A program made the position numbers and the translations under genes. Under the pieces are notes generated by a model. The model was not told where the DNA came from, did not search any database, and saw only the letters and a list, made by a program, of their open reading frames with translations. Of a stretch of 64,000 nucleotides of DNA, positions 17,813-28,402 are shown piece after piece. Source of the stretch: Kluyvera cryocrescens NBRC 102467 (GTDB taxonomy: Bacteria; Pseudomonadota; Gammaproteobacteria; Enterobacterales; Enterobacteriaceae); the NCBI RefSeq assembly GCF_001571285.1, contig NZ_BCTM01000024.1, forward strand, positions 16,387 through 80,386, read 5' to 3'. Every line of letters starts with the position of its first letter. Within the stretch, counting starts at the first letter, position 1.

Positions 17813-18778
17813 ATGATTAGCGGTGTGCTGTACGCCCTGTTAGCGGGTTTAATGTGGGGGCTGATTTTTGTCGGGCCGCTTATCGTGCCGGATTACCCGG
17901 CGGTATTACAGTCGATGGGACGCTATCTGGCGCTGGGGCTGATTGCTCTGCCGCTGGCCTGGATGGGACGTAAACGCCTGCGCCAACTGAGCCGTCAGGA
18001 TTGGTGGACGGCGCTGGCGCTGACCCTGGTCGGGAATGTGGTGTACTACATCTGCCTTGCCAGCGCCATTCAGCGCACCGGCGCGCCGGTATCGACGATG
18101 ATTATTGCCACGCTACCGGTTGTCATCCCGATTTTCGCCAACCTGCTGTACAGCCAGCGAGATGGAAAGCTGTCGTGGATGCGGCTCATGCCGGCGCTGG
18201 TGCTGATTGGCATCGGTCTGATGTGCGTTAACATTGCCGAGCTGCGTCAGGGACTGCCCGATTTCAGCGGCTGGCGCTATGGTTCAGGCATCGCACTCGC
18301 GTCTATTTCAGTGGTGTGCTGGGCGTGGTATGCGCTGCGCAACGCCCGCTGGCTACGGGAAAACCCAGAGAAACCACCGCTGATGTGGGCGACAGCTCAG
18401 GCGCTGGTGACGCTGCCGGTATCGCTGGTCGGTTACGTCGCGGCTTGCCTTTGGCTGCACCTGCAGACACCTGATTTTGCACTGCCATTCGGCCCGCGTC
18501 CTGCCGTGTTTATCGGTTTGATGATCGCCATTGCCGTGCTGTGTTCGTGGGTCGGCGCGCTGTGCTGGAATGTGGCGAGCCAGCGGCTGCCAACGGTGAT
18601 CCTGGGGCCATTAATCGTCTTTGAAACGCTGGCGGGGCTGCTCTATACCTTCCTGTTGCGTCAGGAAATGCCGCCAATGCTGACGCTGAGCGGGATTACG
18701 CTGCTGGTGATAGGCGTGGTGATTGCCGTGCGGTCGAAACCGCAGAAACCGGCGGTCGTGCCGGTTTCTGAGGCCTAA
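17813..18778 (+). CDS. ytfF: YtfF, EamA/DMT-superfamily inner-membrane transporter
   Basis: A 321-residue inner-membrane protein with ten predicted helices in two EamA repeats, closely matching E. coli YtfF (MISGVLYALLAGLMWGLIFV start; TVILGPLIVFETLAGLLYTF near the end). Two ATGs are adjacent at 17810 and 17813; the second gives better spacing from GGGA and the E. coli length. The substrate is unknown. It is preceded by the AraC-type gene. Its stop is three bases from the stop of the convergent chemoreceptor pseudogene. Confidence 0.9.
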   Translation: MISGVLYALLAGLMWGLIFVGPLIVPDYPAVLQSMGRYLALGLIALPLAWMGRKRLRQLSRQDWWTALALTLVGNVVYYICLASAIQRTGAPVSTMIIATLPVVIPIFANLLYSQRDGKLSWMRLMPALVLIGIGLMCVNIAELRQGLPDFSGWRYGSGIALASISVVCWAWYALRNARWLRENPEKPPLMWATAQALVTLPVSLVGYVAACLWLHLQTPDFALPFGPRPAVFIGLMIAIAVLCSWVGALCWNVASQRLPTVILGPLIVFETLAGLLYTFLLRQEMPPMLTLSGITLLVIGVVIAVRSKPQKPAVVPVSEA

Positions 18779-18781
18779 GGC

Positions 18782-20431
18782 TTAGAAGGTTTCCCAGTTC
18801 GCTTCGTTGTGCACAGCCATTTTGGCCGATGGGGCGGGCTGCTTTTTCACCGGTGTTTTCTGCGCCTGCTGCTGGCGGGTAATCCTGAATACCGCGACCG
18901 TTTCGTTGAGACGCGCGGCCTGCTCTTCCAGCGCGGCAGCGGCCGTTGCAGACTCCTCCACTAGCGAGGCATTCTGCTGTGTGACGCGGTCCATCTCGGC
19001 CACCGCCTGACCGACCTAGTCGATGCCACGGCTCTGTTCATCAGAAGCCGAGGCGATTTCGCCCATAATGTCGCTCACGCGAGTCACGGCGTTGACGATC
19101 TCGGCCATCGTCTCACCGGCCTCATGTACCAGCGCGGAACCCGCGCTAACGCGGTTACCCGAATCGTCAATCAGTCCCTTAATCTCTTTTGCCGCCTGCG
19201 CGCTCCGCTGCGCCAGCGTGCGCACTTCCCCTGCCACAACGGCAAAGCCACGCCCTTGCTCACCGGCGCGCGCGGCTTCTACCGCGGCGTTCAGCGCCAG
19301 AATATTGGTCTGGAAAGCAATGCCATCAATCACATTAGTGATCTGCGCAATTTTGCTGGAGCTCGCGGCGATTTCATCCATGGTACGCACCACGCCATCC
19401 ACAACATTGCCACCTTTCTGCGCGGTCTCTGAGGCGTTCTGTGCCAGTTGAGTCGCCTGACGGGCGTTATCGGCGTTTTGCTTCACGGTCGCGGTCAGCT
19501 GTTCCATGCTCGCTGCCGTCTCCTCCAGCGATGCCGCCTGCTGCTCGGTACGCGAAGAAAGATCGTTGCTGCCGGCAGAGATTTCGCCCGCACCGGTGTA
19601 AATGGTGTCTGCACCTTCACGCACCACGCCAACGGTTTTTGCCAGCGACTGCTGCATCTCGTTCACGTTACGCGCCAGCAGCGCCATTTCGTTGCTGCCT
19701 TCGGTGTTGATGTTATTGGTCAGGTCACCTTCCGCGATATGACGAATATGCGCCATCACCGTATGCAGAGGCTTGAGCAGCACCCGCTGCATCGCTACCC
19801 AACTGACGACTATCACCGCCACCACCAGCAGCATAATCGCCGCCAGGGCCCACAGAATGCGGGAATAATCGCTTTCATTTTGCTTAATACCGGCGTTGGT
19901 CAACGAAGCCTGCGCGGCACGCCAGTCCTGATACACGGCCTGCATGGCCTGCTGTTTCTGTTCGGCGTTTTGCTTAAACATCTCTTCCAGTTTGCCTTCC
20001 GCCAGCAGTTCATTCATCCGCGCCAGCGTTGCAGAATAGATGCCGTACTGCTTCTCCAGACTGTCCGACAGATGCCCATCCAACCCCGGAGTTTCCGGCA
20101 GAGCATAGTACTTGTCGTAATGACGCTTCGCCTCGGCCAGCAGGTTGTTGGCGGTATCCACCAGCGTTTTCAGTTCACCGCCGTTGGTGCTGCTCGCCAT
20201 CGTGCCTTGCAGACGCAGCATACCGCGGTTTAGGGTGACGCGAGCCTGGTTTAAGCTAATCCACGCGTCGGTAAACTCCGCTACGTTCTGACTGGAAAGC
20301 TGGGAAACGGTAAAGTTTTGCTTGTCGTTGTTGAGCGCGCGTACGAATACGCCCGCAGAAATAAGCTGCATCGCGCCCAGCGCGAACAGCACGATAATTA
20401 GTACGGTAATGACTTTTATTCGTTTGAACAT
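18782..20431 (-). pseudogene. Tsr/Tar-type methyl-accepting chemotaxis receptor, interrupted by one amber codon
   Basis: The frame is complete from the ATG at 20431 to the true stop at 18782 except for TAG at 19018-19016 (codon 472 of 550). The codon lies in [16 protein letters not shown], where E. coli Tsr has Q (CAG), so a single C-to-T change explains it. It has TM1 (about 7-29), a periplasmic four-helix domain with R64, R69 and R73 as in the amino-acid sensors Tsr and Tar, TM2 (about 192-213), HAMP, methylation helix 1 and the invariant tip EAARAGEQGRGFAVVAGEV. The lost part holds the rest of methylation helix 2 and the C-terminal NWETF tether for CheR/CheB. A 471-residue product could still be made but could hardly adapt. 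No start and no frameshift are otherwise damaged. Confidence 0.88.
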
Positions 20432-20614
20432 CATTTGCCTTTCTAGTGCAGGTGGTCTTGAAGTCTCACTATCGGCAGCGCGGCGGGGTTATTTAATCGA
20501 TTCAGGTCTTACCAGAGTCATTCTTAATAAGATTCAGCACCTTAAAAGAAAATAATTTTTTGTGACAGCTATCACGTAAATCCGCTCCCTCGAAAGGGGT
20601 ATATCTTCGCCATA

Positions 20615-20637
20615 AAGATGCATTTAAAATACATCTT
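20615..20637. promoter_or_regulatory. NsrR operator upstream of ytfE
   Basis: AAGATGCATTT-A-AAATACATCTT is an 11-1-11 inverted repeat that fits the NsrR consensus almost perfectly. It lies 27 bp upstream of ytfE. The nsrR gene itself is at 35498-35923. De-repression by nitric oxide is expected. Confidence 0.9.
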
Positions 20638-20663
20638 ATATTATTGATGACGAGGTAACTGCT

Positions 20664-21326
20664 ATGGCCTTTCGCGACCAACCATTAGGCGAGCTGGCGC
20701 TCTCCATCCCACGCGCATCCGCGCTGTTCCGTAAATACGATATGGACTACTGCTGCGGCGGCAAACAGACGCTCGCGCGTGCGGCGAGCAGGAAAGAGTT
20801 GGATGTTGCCGTGATAGAAGCTGAGCTGGCGAAGCTGGCGGAAGAACCGGTTGAGAAAGACTGGCGCGTTGCTCCGCTGCCGGAAATCATCGACCACATC
20901 ATCGTGCGTTACCACGACCGCCACCGTGAGCAGTTGCCAGAGCTGATTTTGCAAGCGACCAAAGTTGAGCGCGTTCACGCGGATAAACCAAACGTACCGA
21001 AAGGTCTGGCGAAATACCTGACCATGCTGCACCAGGAGCTCTCCAGCCACATGATGAAAGAGGAGCAGATCCTGTTCCCGATGATCAAACAAGGGATGGG
21101 CAGCCAGGCAATGGGGCCTATCAGCGTGATGGAAAGCGAGCATGACGAAGCCGGTGAACTGCTGGAAGTCATTAAGCACACCACGCAAAACGTCACCATC
21201 CCGCCGGAAGCCTGCACCACCTGGAAGGCGATGTACAACGGCATCAATGAAATGATCGACGATCTGATGGAACACATCAGCCTTGAAAATAACGTGCTGT
21301 TCCCACGCGCGCTCGCCGGGGAATAA
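20664..21326 (+). CDS. ytfE: YtfE/RIC, di-iron protein for repair of iron-sulfur clusters
   Basis: A 220-residue cytosolic hemerythrin-like protein that helps restore Fe-S clusters damaged by NO and oxidants. The N-terminal ScdA-type domain has DMDYCCGGK (about 26-34). The C-terminal four-helix bundle supplies His/Glu iron ligands in segments [35 protein letters not shown] and [13 protein letters not shown]. It is directly behind the NsrR operator. In E. coli it neighbours ytfF; here the broken chemoreceptor lies between them, divergent. Confidence 0.96.
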   Translation: MAFRDQPLGELALSIPRASALFRKYDMDYCCGGKQTLARAASRKELDVAVIEAELAKLAEEPVEKDWRVAPLPEIIDHIIVRYHDRHREQLPELILQATKVERVHADKPNVPKGLAKYLTMLHQELSSHMMKEEQILFPMIKQGMGSQAMGPISVMESEHDEAGELLEVIKHTTQNVTIPPEACTTWKAMYNGINEMIDDLMEHISLENNVLFPRALAGE

Positions 21327-21362
21327 GTTCGCAGTTCCGCCTCCAGCCCGGAGGCGGATGTT

Positions 21363-21788
21363 TTACAACAGTCCCTTCTGGCGGAACGTTTCCCGCGTCG
21401 CCACGTTGAGATCCATACCGGCTAAGGCTTCCGCTTTGACCCACGCAATTTCCTGAAACTCTTCGTTGAAGGTCACATCGCGATTGGCGCTAACGCAATC
21501 GAAGATGAGGTAAATCATATAGATCTGTTCGGTTGTTCCATCCGCATAGGTTTTCACCCGCACATCGTCACGAAACGCCCACGGCTTCACTTCGCTTATC
21601 ACTAACGCGTCACCCAGCTCTTCACGAATTTCGCGCAGCAGCGCCTGCTCCATGGTTTCGCCAGGCTCCATACCGCCACCGGAGAGTGCCCATTGGCCGG
21701 GGAAGACTCCGCGATCATCAGCCATTTTACACAGCAGGTACTCGCCCTCATTTTGAATTACCGGGCAGACAATTGTTCTCTGACGCAT
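21363..21788 (-). CDS. nudI: Nudix nucleoside triphosphatase NudI
   Basis: A 141-residue Nudix hydrolase closely resembling E. coli NudI (YfaO), which prefers pyrimidine deoxynucleoside triphosphates. The Nudix box is [20 protein letters not shown] (about residues 38-57) plus LG, fitting G-x5-E-x7-REUXEEXGU. The start MRQRTIVCP has GGAG six bases upstream; an in-frame ATG 12 bp further out overlaps that site. In E. coli nudI maps near minute 50, so its place between ytfE and cycA is a local difference. It may sanitise nucleotide pools under nitrosative stress with ytfE, but they are convergent, not co-transcribed. Confidence 0.9.
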   Translation of the reverse strand: MRQRTIVCPVIQNEGEYLLCKMADDRGVFPGQWALSGGGMEPGETMEQALLREIREELGDALVISEVKPWAFRDDVRVKTYADGTTEQIYMIYLIFDCVSANRDVTFNEEFQEIAWVKAEALAGMDLNVATRETFRQKGLL

Positions 21789-21873
21789 TTCCATCTCCAT
21801 ATGCTTTCAGGTGAGGCGGGGAAACTAGCACGTTGGCTGCCAGGGTTCTACGAGGCAGGACGCAAAAACAAAT

Positions 21874-21895
21874 AAAGCGCCCCGAAGGGCGCTTT
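21874..21895 (-). terminator. cycA terminator
   Basis: A 9-bp perfect stem AAAGCGCCC/GGGCGCTTT with a 4-nt loop. On the minus strand it is followed by ATTTGTTTTTG, as expected for the end of cycA 22 bp away. Confidence 0.8.
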
Positions 21896-21917
21896 CAAAA
21901 ATCTGAGAACAATCAGC

Positions 21918-23324
21918 TTACTTAGCTTGCTGATTCTTACGCAAGAACATCCAGCCCAGCCCCAGTACGATGAACCAAATTGGCGTCACCATTAGCGCTT
22001 CGCGGGTATCGGCTTCCAGCGTTAGCAGAACCAGAACAAAGGCGAAGAATGCCATACAAACCCAGCACATCACTTTGCCCAGCGGCATTTTGTACTTAGA
22101 AGACTCATGCAGATGCGGGCGCTTCTTACGGTAAACCAGGTAAGAGCACAGGATAATCGTCCAGACGAACATGAACAGAATCGCCGATACGGTGGTGATC
22201 ATGGTAAACGCGGCAATTACGCTTGGGTTCACCATCAGCATCACTACGCCACCCAGCAGGCAGATGCAGGAGAAGGTCAGGCCTTTCGCCGGCACCGCGC
22301 GCTTAGACAGTTTGGCAAACAGGCTCGGCGCTACGCCATCCTGTGCCAGACCGAACAGCATACGGCTGGTCGAGAATACGCCGCTGTTGGCGGAAGAGGT
22401 CGCAGAAGTCAGCACCACAAAGTTGATAATGCTCGCCGCGGCCGGCAGGCCAACCAGCATAAACAGTTCAACAAACGGACTTTTATCCGGTACCACGGAG
22501 CTCCACGGCGTCACCGACATAATCACGATCAGCGCGAAGACGTAGAACATGATGATACGAATCGGAATCGAGTTAATCGCACGCGGCAGAGATTTCTCCG
22601 GGTCTTTGGTCTCAGCGGCAGTGGTCCCTACCAGCTCAATCCCAACGAAGGCGAAGACCGCTATCTGGAAGCCAGCAAAGAAGCCGCTAATGCCTTTCGG
22701 GAACCAGCCGCCGTCATTCCACAGGTGTGCGAACGATGCTTCTACGCCGGTTGGAGATTTAAAGTGCATCAGCACCATCACCAGCCCCACGACAATCAGC
22801 GCTACGATGGCGACGATTTTAATCATCGCAAACCAGAACTCCATCTCACCAAACATTTTCACCGTGGCGAGGTTCAGGCTCAGCAGCAGGACAACCACCG
22901 CCAGCGAAGCAACCCAATCGGAGAGGCCGGGGAACCAGAATTGGGCGTAGGCGGTAATCGCCACCACGTCGGCCATCCCCGTCACCACCCAGCAGAACCA
23001 ATAGGTCCAGCCGGTGAAATAGCCCGCCCACGGGCCAAGCAGGTCTGCGGCAAAGTCGCTAAACGACTTATATTCCAGATTAGAGAGCAGCAGCTCACCC
23101 ATAGCGCGCATGACGAAGAAGAGCATAAAACCGATGATCATATAAACGAAAATGATCGATGGCCCAGCGAGACTGATAGTTTTTCCCGACCCCATAAACA
23201 GGCCTGTCCCGATGGCACCGCCGATCGCGATAAGCTGAATGTGTCGGTTCGTTAGGTTTCGCCGTAGCGATTGTTCAGCCGGCTCCTGCTCAGCGGCAGC
23301 AGCGACTTTGATCTGATCAACCAT
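21918..23324 (-). CDS. cycA: D-serine/D-alanine/glycine:H+ symporter CycA
   Basis: A 468-residue inner-membrane amino-acid permease of the APC superfamily, with twelve predicted helices. The N-terminal signature NRHIQLIAIGGAIGTGLFMG (about 26-45) marks the AAT family, and the sequence closely follows E. coli CycA. It imports glycine, D-alanine, D-serine, and D-cycloserine. In E. coli its mRNA is repressed by the sRNA GcvB; the 5' leader here was not tested for that pairing. It ends at a hairpin and starts beyond a 300-bp gap after fklB. Confidence 0.96.
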   Translation of the reverse strand: MVDQIKVAAAAEQEPAEQSLRRNLTNRHIQLIAIGGAIGTGLFMGSGKTISLAGPSIIFVYMIIGFMLFFVMRAMGELLLSNLEYKSFSDFAADLLGPWAGYFTGWTYWFCWVVTGMADVVAITAYAQFWFPGLSDWVASLAVVVLLLSLNLATVKMFGEMEFWFAMIKIVAIVALIVVGLVMVLMHFKSPTGVEASFAHLWNDGGWFPKGISGFFAGFQIAVFAFVGIELVGTTAAETKDPEKSLPRAINSIPIRIIMFYVFALIVIMSVTPWSSVVPDKSPFVELFMLVGLPAAASIINFVVLTSATSSANSGVFSTSRMLFGLAQDGVAPSLFAKLSKRAVPAKGLTFSCICLLGGVVMLMVNPSVIAAFTMITTVSAILFMFVWTIILCSYLVYRKKRPHLHESSKYKMPLGKVMCWVCMAFFAFVLVLLTLEADTREALMVTPIWFIVLGLGWMFLRKNQQAK

Positions 23325-23626
23325 GTATTTTTCTTCCTGTTGTTTCTGTCTGTGTTGTGCGGGCTCTACTGGCCCTTTATGTCGTCAAGCAAGACGATCC
23401 TATCTATAGGATGCCTCGATATTAGGTAAGAATCGGAGGGATGAATACTATGATTTAAATATAATGTTAATTTTATGTTTAAAGTGAGTGTTATATCACC
23501 TCACCTATGGGAAACAGCTCACAAAAATACACGCAACAGCGGCATTTGCAAGATTAAATCCCAGGATATATCAAACTTCAGGAGTTTATATCCCCTCTCC
23601 GGGCGGAGAGAGGATAAACGCAAGAA
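23325..23626. other. cycA upstream region / fklB downstream region
   Basis: No gene is seen. The part nearest cycA should contain its promoter and leader. Near fklB, TCCCCTCTCC ... GGAGAGAGGA (23591-23614) forms a hairpin with one mismatch that may end fklB transcription, though the minus-strand T-run after it is poor. Confidence 0.4.
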
Positions 23627-24247
23627 TTACAGGATTTCCAGTAACTCAACGTCGAAGACCAGCGTGCTGAACGGAGGAATCGCTGCACCTGCGCCGCGCT
23701 CACCGTATGCCAGCTCGTGAGGAATAGTCAGCTCCCATTTAGAACCGACTGGCATCAGGGTCAGCGCTTCAATCCAGCCAGGGATCACGCCGTTAACCGG
23801 GAATTCTGCCGGCTCGCCGCGTGCCACGGAGCTGTCGAATACGGTGCCGTCAATCAGTTTACCGGTGTAGTGTACGCGAACGTGGTCGGTACGCGCTGGG
23901 ATTGCGCCTTCACCCTGGGTCAGAACGCGGAACTGCAGGCCGGTTTCGGTGCTGTTTACGCCTTCTTTCTCACGGTTTTCTTCCAGGTATTTCACGCCAT
24001 CTTCTGCCATTGAGGCAAAACGCTCGCGACGGACGGCATCCGCACGTTCGTGAATTTCACGCAGCGCACGGTGAACAACGTCTACCGGTACAGCAGGCTG
24101 TTTGCCTTCCAGTGCGTCGGCAATGCCGGCAACCAGCGCTTCCGGCAGTAAACCCTGCAAACCGGACTCGCTCAGCTGCTGTCCTACCTGCAGGCCGATA
24201 CCGTAGCTTGCTTGTGCTTCAATGGTGTCAAAAGTCGGGGAGGCCAT
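23627..24247 (-). CDS. fklB: FKBP-type peptidyl-prolyl cis-trans isomerase FklB (FKBP22)
   Basis: A 206-residue dimeric isomerase. The N-terminal helical dimerisation domain (about 1-95; [14 protein letters not shown]) is followed by the FKBP domain (about 110-206) with [18 protein letters not shown] and [15 protein letters not shown]. The ATG at 24247 has AAAGGA upstream and gives exactly the E. coli length; an in-frame ATG at 24355 adds unrelated residues. No signal peptide is present, so it is cytosolic. It is divergent from ytfB. Confidence 0.96.
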   Translation of the reverse strand: MASPTFDTIEAQASYGIGLQVGQQLSESGLQGLLPEALVAGIADALEGKQPAVPVDVVHRALREIHERADAVRRERFASMAEDGVKYLEENREKEGVNSTETGLQFRVLTQGEGAIPARTDHVRVHYTGKLIDGTVFDSSVARGEPAEFPVNGVIPGWIEALTLMPVGSKWELTIPHELAYGERGAGAAIPPFSTLVFDVELLEIL

Positions 24248-24447
24248 CGTCTTTCCTTTCTTCGGGTATAAAGTAGCGGGCAGCATAGCAGCCACGCCGC
24301 ATAGGGTAAAACTTTGTGTCAGGAAAGATGACAAATTGCCGGGAAAAAGAAACAATAAATATTACCTATGGGATATGATGAAAGAGTGCTTTACCACGTT
24401 CATCAGGCAGTTAGTTGATTGCGAAGACACGGAGCAGGAGGAGAGCC

Positions 24448-25092
24448 ATGCCCGGGAGATTTGAAGTGAAACCTTTGCTTGAGAAGCTCTGGCACGCGCC
24501 GGACAATCTCCGCATCCTGGACCCGCTGCCGCTTGCCCATCGTCGCGGCGTGATTATCGCCGCGCTGGTCGTGGTCATCGGCTTCCTGTTGCCTTCTGCT
24601 GACGATAGCCCGCCAACGCCGGTAAGCCGCACCGCGCAGCTGGATTTCCAGTCACAGTCGCAGCCAACGCCGCAGCCGGATAGCCAACCGTTACACGCTC
24701 AGTTGGTGACACCGTCTAACGATCTGGATCAGGTCGCGCCGGTCGAGCCCGAGCCGGTGCAGGAAGAGCAGCCAACCGAACAGGCCGCACCGCCGCGTAC
24801 TCAGCAGCCATACCAGGAAAACCGCAGCAGCAGCGAATGGCGTACCTATCAGGTCGAAGCCGGGAAAACGCTGGCACAGTTGTTCCGTGACAATAATCTG
24901 CCCCCAACCGACGTTTATGCCATGGCGCAGGTTGAAGGCGCAGGTAAGCCGCTCAGCACGCTGAAAAATGGTCAGAAGGTGCAGATTCGCAAAAACGCCA
25001 ACGGCGTGGTGACAGGATTAACCATTGAGTCCGATAACGGACAAGTGCTGTTTACTCGTCAGGCGGACGGTAGCTTTATTCGCGCACGCTAA
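24448..25092 (+). CDS. ytfB: YtfB, OapA-domain cell-division protein
   Basis: A 214-residue single-pass inner-membrane protein. A cytoplasmic N-terminus is followed by one helix (GVIIAALVVVIGFLLP, about 43-58). Then comes a Pro/Gln-rich periplasmic linker (about 60-125) and a C-terminal OapA/LysM-like glycan-binding domain (WRTYQVEAGKTLAQLFRDNN onward). E. coli YtfB localises to the septum and binds peptidoglycan sugars. GGAGGAGAG before the ATG at 24448 makes this start clear. A hairpin terminator follows. Confidence 0.93.
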   Translation: MPGRFEVKPLLEKLWHAPDNLRILDPLPLAHRRGVIIAALVVVIGFLLPSADDSPPTPVSRTAQLDFQSQSQPTPQPDSQPLHAQLVTPSNDLDQVAPVEPEPVQEEQPTEQAAPPRTQQPYQENRSSSEWRTYQVEAGKTLAQLFRDNNLPPTDVYAMAQVEGAGKPLSTLKNGQKVQIRKNANGVVTGLTIESDNGQVLFTRQADGSFIRAR

Positions 25093-25099
25093 ACTATCC

Positions 25100-25131
25100 G
25101 GCTGGATGGCACATTTCCCCATCCAGCCTTT
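25100..25131 (+). terminator. ytfB terminator
   Basis: A perfect 10-bp stem GGCTGGATGG/CCATCCAGCC with a 9-nt loop, then TTTC. It lies 8 bp after ytfB and just before the convergent permease stop. Confidence 0.75.
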
Positions 25132-25139
25132 CATTCAGG

Positions 25140-26069
25140 CTACGATTTCACCTTATTGACCCACCAAATTCCCGAACACACCAGTATCAGCGCCAGCGCA
25201 TATTTCCATTCGAAAATATTCTCGCCGAGGAAGATAGCCGACAGTACCGAGCCCGAGACGGGGATCAGGAAGTTAAACGGCGCAATCATCCCAACCCGGT
25301 TGTATTTGAGCAAAATACTCCACAGGGCAAAGGCCACAGAAGAGAGCAGCGTCAGATAGCCCAGAATCGCCACCGAGGCGATGCCGTGGAAGGTCAACGT
25401 ACCGCCGCTGAGGTATCCCCCCACAATCAACGCTAAGCCGCCCAGCGCCAACTGATAGCCGGTCATGACCGTTGGGTCCACCGTCTGCGAGATACGTTTT
25501 CCGTACAGCGAGGCCGCGGACAGAATAAACGCCGCCAGTACCACCGAGCCATCGCCCAGCAGGCTAAAGCTAAAGTCCAGCAGACCGCTGTTGAAGTTGA
25601 CCACCATCACCCCAGCAAAGCCGAGAATGCAGCCCAGTGTTTTGTTATAGCTGAGCCTGTCGTTCTGGTAGATAAAGTGTGCCAGCAGCACGCTAAAGAA
25701 GGTGCCGGTGGCGTTCATGATCGATCCTTTCACCCCGGTAGTAAAGGCAAGACCGATGTAGAAGAAGATGTACTGCAGCGAGGTTTGCGTCAGCCCCAGC
25801 AGCGTCAGTTGACCAAACTGGCGCGGGCTCAGTCGGGCAATCGGTTTATGCTGCGCCATCGCCAGCAGCAACAGCAGCAGCCCGGCAAACAAAAAGCGAT
25901 AGCCGGCAAAAACGATTTTACCGGGAATGTCGTCGGCGGCAATCTGGAACAGCTCGTAGCCGCTTTTAATCGCGGGATAGGCGCTCCCCCATAGCAGACA
26001 GCAGAAGGCGGCGGAGAGGTAAACGATGTTCTTGCGGGAAAATAGCGGATGCTGGCGGAGAGTGTCCAT
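25140..26069 (-). CDS. EamA/DMT-superfamily permease, substrate unknown
   Basis: A 309-residue inner-membrane protein with ten predicted helices and two EamA repeats (CCLLWGSAYPAIKSGYELFQ near the start; PVSGSVLSAIFLGENI late in repeat two). It is not one of the named E. coli DMT proteins that I recognise. E. coli has ytfB next to rplI here, so this gene is a local addition. It is transcribed towards ytfB and ends before that gene's terminator. Without a linked enzyme or regulator no substrate can be suggested. Confidence 0.85.
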   Translation of the reverse strand: MDTLRQHPLFSRKNIVYLSAAFCCLLWGSAYPAIKSGYELFQIAADDIPGKIVFAGYRFLFAGLLLLLLAMAQHKPIARLSPRQFGQLTLLGLTQTSLQYIFFYIGLAFTTGVKGSIMNATGTFFSVLLAHFIYQNDRLSYNKTLGCILGFAGVMVVNFNSGLLDFSFSLLGDGSVVLAAFILSAASLYGKRISQTVDPTVMTGYQLALGGLALIVGGYLSGGTLTFHGIASVAILGYLTLLSSVAFALWSILLKYNRVGMIAPFNFLIPVSGSVLSAIFLGENIFEWKYALALILVCSGIWWVNKVKS

Positions 26070-26162
26070 TCTTTCACCAAAAATTAAAATAATGTTTTAT
26101 TTTTTGATTATCGCGAAAAGGATGAAAGATAGCCAGATGAAAAGTGCGGGGTTTTAAAAAGC

Positions 26163-26185
26163 AAAACGCCGGCACAAGGCCGGCG
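26163..26185 (-). terminator. Terminator of the rpsF-priB-rpsR-rplI operon
   Basis: A perfect 7-bp stem CGCCGGC/GCCGGCG with a 5-nt loop; the minus strand continues TTTTGCTTTTT. It lies 30 bp after rplI. Confidence 0.88.
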
Positions 26186-26215
26186 ATTTGTTGTTACCAA
26201 AACGTGGGTTGCAGA

Positions 26216-26677
<462 letters not shown>

Positions 26678-26704
26678 TTAAAGTCGTTAATAGACAGCGG
26701 CCGA

Positions 26705-27251
<547 letters not shown>

Positions 27252-27257
27252 CAGAAA

Positions 27258-27671
<414 letters not shown>

Positions 27672-27693
27672 TTATTCAGCCTCCTGTCTGGGT

Positions 27694-27737
27694 CAGCCGA
27701 GGCCCATGGAGGCAAGGAACGTGTTAAAGGTCGGCTG
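27694..27737 (-). promoter_or_regulatory. S6:S18-type ribosomal protein leader hairpin
   Basis: On the minus strand CAGCCGA (27737-27731) pairs perfectly with TCGGCTG (27700-27694), closing a loop of about 30 nt that contains CCTCCATGGGCC, 41 nt before rpsF. This fits the known S6:S18-binding leader with its exposed CCG, which represses the operon when free S6:S18 accumulates. The fold was judged by eye. Confidence 0.65.
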
Positions 27738-28000
27738 AAAAATGACGCGTCATAATACTTGTCTCCCCCTGGAAACTCAAGCTGATTGCACAAATAATTC
27801 GCACAAAGCGCAAAGCCTGCCTAAGTCAGTGATTTAAAATTAAACAGCACCAGATCCGGTAATTTTTTGAACAACTCAATCAGAAATGGTCTCGGTAGAG
27901 TTGCCGTGGAAGGATTACACTTAAGTCAGAAGTCATTCACATCGCCACAGCCAGAGGAGAACCTTGAGTTAACGTCAGGACTGTTAGTCAGGAGTAGGAT
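27738..28000. other. Divergent region between rpsF and yjfY
   Basis: No gene is seen. It should hold the rpsF promoter on the left and the yjfY promoter on the right. AGGAG lies just before yjfY. I found no further repeat or strong dyad. Confidence 0.4.
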
Positions 28001-28276
28001 ATGAAAAACATCATTATTGCCGTTATGGCTGCGCTACTGGTTAGCGTCAGCGCACAGGCCGCCATTAAGATTGATGGCCGTCAGGCACGTAACATGGACG
28101 ATGTGCAGAGCCTGGGAGTTATCTATATCAATCATAATATCGCTACTGAGCAAGAGGCCGATCTGGCGCTCAGTCAGGAGAGCGATGCTCAGGGGGCTAA
28201 ATATTTCCAGCCTATCCTGATGCATGAACCGGGAAGCGGTGGATTAATCCACGCCAGCGCCGCACTTTACCGCTGA
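28001..28276 (+). CDS. yjfY: YjfY, DUF1471 small periplasmic protein
   Basis: A 91-residue exported protein. The signal peptide MKNIIIAVMAALLVSVSAQA is followed by a DUF1471 (BhsA/McbA/YhcN) domain of about 70 residues. The family is linked to envelope stress, biofilm and acid or peroxide responses, but YjfY itself has no settled role. AGGAG precedes the ATG. It is the first of three DUF1471 genes within 2 kb. Confidence 0.9.
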   Translation: MKNIIIAVMAALLVSVSAQAAIKIDGRQARNMDDVQSLGVIYINHNIATEQEADLALSQESDAQGAKYFQPILMHEPGSGGLIHASAALYR

Positions 28277-28402
28277 TACCCGGCCTTAGCCCTTCGCCCC
28301 CGCCCGGGGGCGAAGCATAAATCCACCACATCAGCCCCCTTCATTCGCCCTGAACCGCTCCCCGCCATACCCTAAGGCAAAGATCGAATGGTCAATTGGC
28401 GG

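Noticed and set aside
18745..18768. Perfect 9-bp dyad GAAACCGGC/GCCGGTTTC near the end of ytfF considered as a terminator.
   Set aside because: It lies inside the ytfF coding sequence and has no T-tract on either strand.
19016..19018. The amber codon in the chemoreceptor considered as programmed readthrough or pyrrolysine.
   Set aside because: Enterobacteria lack the pyrrolysine system, the site matches a conserved Gln (CAG), and a point mutation is the simpler explanation.
22107..23255. A 382-codon + strand frame opposite cycA.
   Set aside because: It is rich in His/Arg/Gln in the way antisense of a membrane protein gene is, with no recognisable domain; cycA is certain.
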